Origin: an uncultured Clostridium sp.
Lineage (GTDB): Bacteria > Bacillota > Clostridia > Clostridiales > Clostridiaceae
Assembly (NCBI GenBank): GCA_946575275.1
Contig: CAMNZV010000134.1
Span: 1-5,320 of the forward strand
DNA: 5,320 nt
Direction: 5' to 3'
In this document: positions 1 through 5,320 of the stretch, in pieces
How the letters are laid out: every line of letters begins with the position of its first letter
Position numbering within the stretch: position 1 is the stretch's first letter
Translations under genes and position numbers: made by a program
Notes under the pieces: model-generated
Database searches by the model: none
Told to the model about the DNA's origin: nothing
The model's input: the letters and a program-made list of their open reading frames with translations, nothing else

Positions 1-228
1 ATCTATAAACCTACTAGGCTCATTAATCATTAAATGTACATCAAATATTTTATCTGACTTCTCTCTTATAGCCTTAATTATAGGCATTCCAAATGAAATG
101 TTTGGAACAAAGCATCCATCCATAACATCAATATGAATCCATTCTGCCAAAGAATTTGATACCCTTTTAACATCCTCTCCTAAATTAGAAAAGTCTGCTG
201 ATAAAATTGATGGTGATATTATTGTCAT
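1..228 (-). CDS. rpe: Ribulose-phosphate 3-epimerase, N-terminal 76 residues (cut by left edge)
   Basis: This cytoplasmic TIM-barrel enzyme interconverts D-ribulose 5-phosphate and D-xylulose 5-phosphate in the pentose phosphate pathway. The visible part starts [17 protein letters not shown], the family's first beta strand with the conserved PSILSADF motif (residues 6-13). It continues with [16 protein letters not shown] (32-47) and VHLMI (64-68). By family knowledge, His32, Asp34 and His65 match three of the four metal ligands, and Asp34 also matches one catalytic acid/base. Ser7, Met36 and Met67 match other active-site positions. The remaining ligand, an Asp in the C-terminal half, lies outside the window; the family is about 215-220 residues long, so roughly two thirds is missing. 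The ATG start is set by a strong Shine-Dalgarno sequence 7 bases upstream and by a four-base ATGA overlap with the rsgA stop, which suggests translational coupling. Cys39 stands where many homologues have His, a variable position. The reading frame is open to the edge. Confidence 0.96.
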   Translation of the reverse strand, partial: MTIISPSILSADFSNLGEDVKRVSNSLAEWIHIDVMDGCFVPNISFGMPIIKAIREKSDKIFDVHLMINEPSRFID

Positions 229-1091
229 TTATATTTCCTCCCATTGTTTATTTCTTCTAAAGTTCTAATGTAAAATTCATATCTATATTTATTAATTCTA
301 TTCTCTTCTACGGCCCTTTTAATTGAACAATCTGGCTCCTTATAATGAAGGCATCCTCTAAATTTGCATAAGCCTTCATATTCATAAAATTCAGGAAAGG
401 CTTCTTTTAATTTATCCTTTACAATAAAGTTAATTTCAAGAGTGGTAAATCCAGGTGTGTCAACCAAATAACCATCAGATACTTCAATAAGCTCACTGTG
501 TCTTGTTGTGTGTTTTCCACGTCCAATTTTATCACTAATGTTACCTGTTTCCATATGCTCTCTATTAATTAATGTATTAATTAATGTTGATTTTCCTGCA
601 CCTGATGGACCACATAAAACAGTAATATTTTTATCCATTCTAGTTTTAAGTTCCTCTATGCCATAACCTTCTTTAGCATTAATAAATAAAACTTCATATC
701 CTATATCATTTATTTTTTCTTTTAATTCCATTCTTTCTTTATCATTTACTAAATCTATTTTATTTAAGCATACAATTGCTTCAATATTATTAGTTTCACA
801 TAATACCAAAAATCTATTTAGCAAATCAAAATTTAAATCTGGATTTTTAATAGCAAAAACCACAAATGCTAATGTTACATTTGCAATTTCTGGTCTAATT
901 AATTCTGACTTTCTTTTATGTATATCCTCAATAGCACCATAACCTTTATCTATTGAAATACGTACATCATCTCCAACTAATGGTTTTAAGGACTTATGTC
1001 TAAACTTACCTCTTGCTTTGCATTCTATTATTCCTTCCTTTGTTTGAACATAATAAAATCCACCTATACCTTTTAAAATCTTCCCTTCCAT
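225..1091 (-). CDS. rsgA: Ribosome small subunit-dependent GTPase RsgA (YloQ/CpgA/YjeQ family)
   Basis: RsgA is a cytoplasmic GTPase that binds the 30S subunit late in assembly and checks maturation of the decoding region; its GTPase activity is stimulated by the 30S subunit. From the ATG at 1091 it has 288 residues, near the 298 of B. subtilis YloQ/CpgA. Residues 1-65 form the N-terminal OB-fold region, beginning [15 protein letters not shown]. The GTPase domain is circularly permuted: G4 NKID (110-113), G5-like NAK (138-140), G1 GPSGAGKST (161-169), switch [10 protein letters not shown] (190-198), G3 DTPG (211-214). A C-terminal zinc knuckle follows, Cys242-X4-Cys247-X-His249-X5-Cys255, then a helical tail. 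A TTG at 1103 is in frame, but it lies next to and would translate through the Shine-Dalgarno sequence and has none of its own, so the ATG four codons later is preferred. The gene overlaps rpe by four bases and probably has its own promoter behind the activase terminator. Confidence 0.97.
   Translation of the reverse strand: MEGKILKGIGGFYYVQTKEGIIECKARGKFRHKSLKPLVGDDVRISIDKGYGAIEDIHKRKSELIRPEIANVTLAFVVFAIKNPDLNFDLLNRFLVLCETNNIEAIVCLNKIDLVNDKERMELKEKINDIGYEVLFINAKEGYGIEELKTRMDKNITVLCGPSGAGKSTLINTLINREHMETGNISDKIGRGKHTTRHSELIEVSDGYLVDTPGFTTLEINFIVKDKLKEAFPEFYEYEGLCKFRGCLHYKEPDCSIKRAVEENRINKYRYEFYIRTLEEINNGRKYK
236..242 (-). promoter_or_regulatory. Shine-Dalgarno site of rpe, inside the end of rsgA
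   Basis: The minus strand reads GGGAGGA here, followed by 7 bases and then the rpe ATG at 228-226. Match and spacing are near ideal. The site lies within the last codons of rsgA, so ribosomes finishing rsgA would arrive at it. This fits one rsgA-rpe transcript with coupled translation and supports the chosen rpe start. Confidence 0.85.
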
Positions 1092-1094
1092 TCT

Positions 1095-1101
1095 ACCTCC
1101 C
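1095..1101 (-). promoter_or_regulatory. Shine-Dalgarno site of rsgA, decides its start
   Basis: The minus strand reads GGGAGGT, then AGA, then ATG at 1091-1089. The spacing from GGAGG to ATG is only 4 bases, short but workable. The in-frame TTG at 1103-1101 overlaps this site and has only A/T-rich sequence without a purine-rich site upstream, so it is unlikely to be the start. Confidence 0.8.
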
Positions 1102-1121
1102 AAATTTTCAATATACTTTAT

Positions 1122-1150
1122 ATTTTAAACATTATTTTTATTATAATCAA
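1122..1150 (-). promoter_or_regulatory. Candidate sigma-A promoter for rsgA-rpe (proximal)
   Basis: On the minus strand a -35-like TTGATT (1145-1150) is followed after exactly 17 bases by TAAAAT (1122-1127), which matches five of six bases of the -10 consensus. Transcription would start near 1115, about 15 bases before the Shine-Dalgarno sequence. The region is very AT-rich, so chance matches are expected. It is supported mainly by its place between the upstream terminator and rsgA. Confidence 0.5.
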
Positions 1151-1151
1151 T

Positions 1152-1180
1152 AGCATAATATAGCTATTTTTTATTATCAA
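1152..1180 (-). promoter_or_regulatory. Alternative sigma-A promoter for rsgA-rpe (distal)
   Basis: A -35-like TTGATA (1175-1180, five of six bases) lies 17 bases from TATGCT (1152-1157, four of six). It sits just downstream of the activase terminator. A short dyad, TAGC-N8-GCTA (1151-1166), overlaps the -10 element; it could be an operator but is too short to claim. The distal and proximal candidates may both be used, or only one may be real. Confidence 0.4.
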
Positions 1181-1189
1181 CATTTATCT

Positions 1190-1227
1190 AAAAAAGAAGG
1201 GCAGATAAAAATATCAATACCCTTCTT
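1190..1227 (-). terminator. Rho-independent terminator of the activase gene
   Basis: On the minus strand an 8-bp perfect stem (arms 1220-1227 and 1194-1201, AAGAAGGG with CCCTTCTT) closes an 18-base loop. The loop can itself form a 4-bp GATA/TATC inner stem (1204-1207 with 1212-1215) around four bases. The distal arm runs into a T tract, giving six T in a row at 1195-1190. The hairpin begins 7 bases after the activase stop codon. There is no T tract on the plus-strand side, so it should act in the minus direction only. It separates the activase transcript from rsgA-rpe. Confidence 0.85.
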
Positions 1228-1234
1228 AAAATCT

Positions 1235-4200
1235 TTAAATATTTGTTTGTAAATTTTTCTTTGGCTGAATTTCAAGTTCAACATCTTTATATTCTGGAAA
1301 ATCTATAGTCTTTTCCCCTAAGTTCTTAAATGCTACTGATAACATAAGCTTAATTCTATTTATTTGATTAACTTCAGATGCTCCAGGATCATAATCTACA
1401 GCAACTATATTTGACTCTGGATATTTCTCCTTTAATGCCTTTATCATACCTTTACCTGTTACGTGGTTTGGAAGACAAGCAAAAGGTTGCATACAAATAA
1501 TATTTGAAGATCCACTTTCTATAAGTTCAATCATTTCTGCTGTTAAAAACCATCCTTCACCAGTTTGATTACCTAGTGATAAAACCTCAGATGCCATTTC
1601 ACCAAGTTCCTTAATGTGTTTTGGAGCATGGAATCTTTTTGATTCATCTAATGCCTTTTTCATTGTCTTTCTAAAGCTTTCCATATACATAATAGCAATA
1701 TTATATATATTTTTTGAAAGCTTAGTTACATTTCCAAGGTTTTGATATTTAAATTCTTGGTCATAGGCTGAATAGAAAAAGAAATCCATTAAATCAGGCA
1801 TTACAGCTTCTGCACCATTTTCTTCAATAACATTTACTACATTATTGTTAGCTGTTGGATGGAATTTTACAAGAATTTCACCAACTAGTCCAACCTTTGG
1901 TTTTACTTCACCTGTACTTTGAAGTTCATCAAACTCTTTAACAATCATTTTCATATTCTTGTTAAACTCTCTCTTGCTACCATTTCTAACATTTGCCTTA
2001 GCTATTTCATTCCATTTTTCATATAGCCTATTTGCTGCACCCTTTTCTGTTTCATAAGGTCTTGTAGCATATAAAACCCTCATAAATAAATCTCCATATA
2101 TAAGGGACATTAGTGCCTTTTTAACTAAAGGTAATGTTATATTAAAGCCTGGTTGTTTTTCAAGTCCCACAGTATTAAAGGAAAGTATTGGAACATGTGA
2201 AAAACCAGAATCCTTTAAAGCCTTCTTTAAAAATCCTACATAATTTGTTGCCCTACATCCGCCACCTGTTTGTGTAATTATAAGGGATGTATTATTAGTG
2301 TCATATTTACCTGATTTTAATGCATGAATTAATTGTCCTACAACTAAAATAGATGGATAACATGCATCGTTATTTACATATTTTAACCCCTCTTCAACAG
2401 CCTCCTTATCATCTGATGGTAAAACCACAAAATTATAACCGCAACTTTTTACAGCTTCCTCTATAATTTCAAAATGTATAGGTGACATTTGAGGTGCAAG
2501 TATTGTATGTTTCTTTTTCATTTCCTTTGTAAATACAGGATTTCTATATACTATATTTTCTTCAACTGGAATATAGCCGTTTCTTTCCCTTTCATCTATC
2601 GCCGCTTTTAAACTTCTAATTCTAATTTTAGCTGCTCCTAAATTATTACCCTCATCAATTTTTAAACAAGTGTAAATTTTACCTTTAGATGCTAATATTT
2701 CTGCAACTTGATCTGTAGTTACTGCGTCTAAACCGCAACCAAAAGAATTAAGTTGAATTAATTCTAAATTATCATTATCTGCAACATATTGTGCTGCTCT
2801 ATAAAGTCTTGAGTGATACATCCATTGGTCTACAATTCTTAATGGATTTTTAAGTTCTCCAAGATAAGACACAGAATCTTCTGTAAGAACAGCCATATCA
2901 AATGAAGTAATAATATCTGGAATACCATGATTTATCTCAGGATCTATATGATATGGTCTTCCTGCAAGAACAATAGCTTTCATCCCTGTTTTAGCCAAAT
3001 ATTCTAAAACTTCCTTAGATTTTTCTCTTATATCACTATCAAAGTTCTCCCTTTCATCAAAGGCTTTATAAACTGCCTCCTTTGATTCTTCAAAGGTTAC
3101 ATTAAAGTCCTTAAATTCTTCAACTATTCTTTTAACTAACATATCCTTTTCTTCTAATGACAAAAATGGTTGAATAAATTTAACATTTTCCTCTTTTAAT
3201 ACATCCATATTATTTCTTATTACCTCAGGATATGATGTAACCATTGGACAATTATAATGATTATTAGCATCCTTAAATTCTTTTCTTTCATAAGAAATAC
3301 ATGGATAGAATATTGTCTTCACACCATCATTTATAAGATTTACAATATGTCCATGGGCAATTTTAGCTGGATAACAAGCAGATTCAGATGGAATTGTTTC
3401 AATCCCAAGTTCAAAAATCTCTTTTGAAGAAACCTTTGAAAGTTTCACTCTAAACCCAAGACTTGTAAGTAATGTATGCCAAAATGGATAGTTTTCATAC
3501 ATGTTAAGTACTCTTGGAATACCTATTGTCCCTCTTTTAGCTTCTTCTTCTTTTAATGATTTATAAGCAAATGTTCTCTTAAATTTATACTTAAACATAT
3601 TAGGAACCTCTCTTTTTGTTTTTTCAATACCAAGTCCCCTTTCACATCTGTTTCCTGATATGAATTCTTCACCAGTTGAAAATGAATTAATAGTAAGCAA
3701 GCAGTTATTACCACATTTACCACATCTTCTAAAATCACTGTTCATTTTAAAGGAATTAATTTCATCCTTTTCAAGTAAAGTAGATTCTCTACCCTCTACA
3801 TATCTTTCCTTAGCAATTATTGAAGCACCAAAAGCTCCCATAAGTCCTGCAATATCTGGTCTTATAGCCTCCCTATTTGATACTTTTTCAAAACCTCTAA
3901 GTATTGCATTATTGTAAAAAGTTCCACCTTGCACTATAATTTTATTTCCCATTTCCTTTTCATCTCTAATTTTAATAACTTTAAATAAAGCATTTTTAAT
4001 TACTGAATAAGAAAGTCCTGCAGAAATATCTGAAACTTCAGCCCCCTCTTTTTGAGCTTGTTTAACCCTTGAATTCATAAATACTGTACATCTTGAACCA
4101 AGGTCCACAGGATTTTTTGATTTTAAAGCTTCTTTTGCAAAGTCTTCAACCTTCATATTAAGAGATTTGGCAAAGGTTTCTATAAAGGAACCACATCCAG

Positions 4201-5320
4201 ATGAACAAGCCTCATTTAACAATATAGAATCTATAACTCCATTTTTTATTCTTAAACATTTCATGTCTTGTCCACCAATATCAAGAATAAAATCTACTCC
4301 AGGCAAGAAAAATTCTGCTGCTTTATAATGGGCTATAGTTTCAATTTCTCCAATATCAACATGAAGAGCCGATTTAATTAAAGCTTCTCCATAACCTGTT
4401 ACTACTGCATTTGCAATTTTAACTTCACTTGGAAGTTTTGAATATAAATCATTTAAAATTTCAATAACTTTATTTAGTGGATTACCACCATTACTACCAT
4501 AATAATCATAAATTATTCTTGATTTATCATCAGTTAAAATTACTTTAGTAGTAGTTGAACCTGCATCAATACCTAAAAAAGCTTTTCCTTTATAAGTAGA
4601 TAACTCTCCTCTTTCTGCCTTTGATTTATTATGCCTGTCCATAAATTCATTAAATTCATCATCATTTTTAAATAATGGATCTAATCTATCAATGTCATCA
4701 TCTTTAATATCATTTATTTTATCTACATTATCATATAATGACTTAAACTCTATACTTTTATTCTTAGTAGAAAGTAATGCAGCGCCATAGGCTACAAATA
4801 ATTGTGGGTTTTCAGGGAAAATAACCTGTTTTTCACTTAACTGAAGAGTTTCAATAAACCTTTCCCTAAGTTCTGATAGGAAGTATAAAGGTCCCCCTAA
4901 AAATGCTACATTTCCTCTAATTGGTTTCCCACAAGCAAGTCCACTAATAGTTTGATTAACAACTGCTTGTAAAATTGAAGCTGCTATATCCTCAGCCTTT
5001 GCCCCTTCATTAATTAATGGTTGTACATCTGTTTTTGCAAATACACCACATCTTGAAGCTATAGGATAAATTACCTTGTGATTTTTAGCCATTTCATTTA
5101 AGCCCGTTGCATCTGTATTTAATAATGTTGCCATTTGGTCAATAAAGGCTCCAGTACCTCCTGCACAAGTACCATTCATTCTTTGTTCTATTCCACCCTT
5201 GAAATATGTAATTTTTGCATCTTCACCACCAAGTTCAATTGCAACATCTGTTTCTGGAATAATTTCTTCTACAGTTTTAGTACATGCAATAACTTCTTGA
5301 ACAAAATCTATATTTAACCA
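1235..5320 (-). CDS. Giant acyl-CoA dehydratase activase-related protein: two ASKHA ATPase modules + DUF2229 + dehydratase-like region (N-terminus cut by right edge)
   Basis: Residues are numbered from the right edge (Trp1); 1361 are visible and relatives have about 1400-1440, so under about 100 appear missing. The ATG at 5179 is internal: the frame continues upstream with family sequence ([23 protein letters not shown]). Module 1 (1 to about 185) is a BadF/BcrA/HgdC-like ATPase with Cys52 in [10 protein letters not shown] and Cys91 in [11 protein letters not shown] charged linker follows. Module 2 (about 247-505) has [10 protein letters not shown] (250-259), DIGGQD (347-352), Cys372 and Cys411. 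Next come four cysteines (533, 536, 540, 559), a DUF2229-type region from about 596, and a COG3581/HgdB-like part from about 780 with [10 protein letters not shown] (786-795), FGCGLDA (860-866), [10 protein letters not shown] (1018-1027) and FACLPNH (1280-1286). Known relatives couple ATP hydrolysis to low-potential electron transfer to an Fe-S enzyme. This fusion's substrate is unknown. No signal peptide or membrane segment is visible in this part, so it is probably cytoplasmic. No dehydratase or CoA-transferase gene is adjacent. Confidence 0.93.
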   Translation of the reverse strand, partial: WLNIDFVQEVIACTKTVEEIIPETDVAIELGGEDAKITYFKGGIEQRMNGTCAGGTGAFIDQMATLLNTDATGLNEMAKNHKVIYPIASRCGVFAKTDVQPLINEGAKAEDIAASILQAVVNQTISGLACGKPIRGNVAFLGGPLYFLSELRERFIETLQLSEKQVIFPENPQLFVAYGAALLSTKNKSIEFKSLYDNVDKINDIKDDDIDRLDPLFKNDDEFNEFMDRHNKSKAERGELSTYKGKAFLGIDAGSTTTKVILTDDKSRIIYDYYGSNGGNPLNKVIEILNDLYSKLPSEVKIANAVVTGYGEALIKSALHVDIGEIETIAHYKAAEFFLPGVDFILDIGGQDMKCLRIKNGVIDSILLNEACSSGCGSFIETFAKSLNMKVEDFAKEALKSKNPVDLGSRCTVFMNSRVKQAQKEGAEVSDISAGLSYSVIKNALFKVIKIRDEKEMGNKIIVQGGTFYNNAILRGFEKVSNREAIRPDIAGLMGAFGASIIAKERYVEGRESTLLEKDEINSFKMNSDFRRCGKCGNNCLLTINSFSTGEEFISGNRCERGLGIEKTKREVPNMFKYKFKRTFAYKSLKEEEAKRGTIGIPRVLNMYENYPFWHTLLTSLGFRVKLSKVSSKEIFELGIETIPSESACYPAKIAHGHIVNLINDGVKTIFYPCISYERKEFKDANNHYNCPMVTSYPEVIRNNMDVLKEENVKFIQPFLSLEEKDMLVKRIVEEFKDFNVTFEESKEAVYKAFDERENFDSDIREKSKEVLEYLAKTGMKAIVLAGRPYHIDPEINHGIPDIITSFDMAVLTEDSVSYLGELKNPLRIVDQWMYHSRLYRAAQYVADNDNLELIQLNSFGCGLDAVTTDQVAEILASKGKIYTCLKIDEGNNLGAAKIRIRSLKAAIDERERNGYIPVEENIVYRNPVFTKEMKKKHTILAPQMSPIHFEIIEEAVKSCGYNFVVLPSDDKEAVEEGLKYVNNDACYPSILVVGQLIHALKSGKYDTNNTSLIITQTGGGCRATNYVGFLKKALKDSGFSHVPILSFNTVGLEKQPGFNITLPLVKKALMSLIYGDLFMRVLYATRPYETEKGAANRLYEKWNEIAKANVRNGSKREFNKNMKMIVKEFDELQSTGEVKPKVGLVGEILVKFHPTANNNVVNVIEENGAEAVMPDLMDFFFYSAYDQEFKYQNLGNVTKLSKNIYNIAIMYMESFRKTMKKALDESKRFHAPKHIKELGEMASEVLSLGNQTGEGWFLTAEMIELIESGSSNIICMQPFACLPNHVTGKGMIKALKEKYPESNIVAVDYDPGASEVNQINRIKLMLSVAFKNLGEKTIDFPEYKDVELEIQPKKNLQTNI

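Noticed and set aside
564..587. Perfect tandem 12-base repeat (ATTAATTAATGT twice) inside rsgA
   Set aside because: It encodes TLIN-TLIN straight after the P-loop, but the distance from GKS to the switch I region equals that in B. subtilis YloQ, so no residues were added; this is chance similarity in AT-rich coding sequence.
1194..1227. Bidirectional terminator or small RNA at the hairpin
   Set aside because: Only the minus-strand direction has a T tract, no plus-strand gene converges on it, and no independent promoter or conserved RNA fold is visible.
1104..1234. Riboswitch or T-box leader upstream of rsgA
   Set aside because: The gap is only about 130 bases, nearly all A/T outside the terminator, with no conserved aptamer or T-box motif and no second terminator-like hairpin before rsgA.
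3553..3738. Open frame of 61 codons on the minus strand
   Set aside because: It is an out-of-frame overlap inside the activase gene, covering the four-cysteine motif, with no sign of being a separate gene.
3660..3917. Open frame of 85 codons on the plus strand
   Set aside because: It lies wholly antisense to the activase coding sequence, lacks a convincing ribosome binding site and resembles no known protein; low GC and biased codons make such shadow frames common.
5177..5179. ATG as start of the activase gene
   Set aside because: The frame stays open to the window edge, and the 47 upstream codons encode conserved family sequence (ELGGEDAKI and FVQEVIAC); starting here would remove the first nucleotide-binding elements of module 1.
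5135..5317. Open frame of 60 codons on the plus strand
   Set aside because: It is antisense to the N-terminal activase module, whose reading frame continues with clear family sequence through this region; the translated product is Ser/Phe/Asn-rich and shadow-like.

Overview
The window is strongly AT-rich, with A/T-ending codons throughout, strong GGAGG-type ribosome binding sites and tightly packed genes. This, together with the protein content, points to a low-GC anaerobic Firmicute, most likely Clostridium sensu lato. The species cannot be fixed from this sequence. All real genes lie on the minus strand, so transcription runs from the right end to the left end.

From right to left, the first and largest gene (1235-5320, cut by the right edge) encodes at least 1361 residues of a giant acyl-CoA dehydratase activase-related protein. 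It holds two successive ASKHA-type (BadF/BcrA/HgdC-like) ATPase modules, each with the paired cysteines that in HgdC hold a [4Fe-4S] cluster at the dimer interface. These are followed by a four-cysteine motif, a DUF2229-type region and a C-terminal region resembling the 2-hydroxyacyl-CoA dehydratase component. An intrinsic terminator (1190-1227) starts 7 bases after its stop codon.

A short gap (1092-1234) then holds this terminator, one or two candidate sigma-A-type promoters and a ribosome binding site for rsgA (225-1091), a circularly permuted GTPase of 30S subunit maturation. rsgA overlaps rpe (1-228, cut by the left edge) by four bases (ATGA). rpe encodes ribulose-phosphate 3-epimerase of the pentose phosphate pathway. 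The rsgA-rpe pair is a widespread Firmicute arrangement, usually behind the stp-pknB phosphatase/kinase pair; here the activase gene occupies that upstream place.

Two transcription units are therefore inferred: the activase gene, ending at its own terminator, and rsgA-rpe, starting from its own promoter. Nothing links the activase functionally to rsgA-rpe. No RNA gene, CRISPR array, insertion sequence or phage gene is visible, and there is no stretch over 300 bases without a gene. The activase-type fusion is the least understood element here; it belongs to a known but poorly characterised family and I do not claim that it is new.
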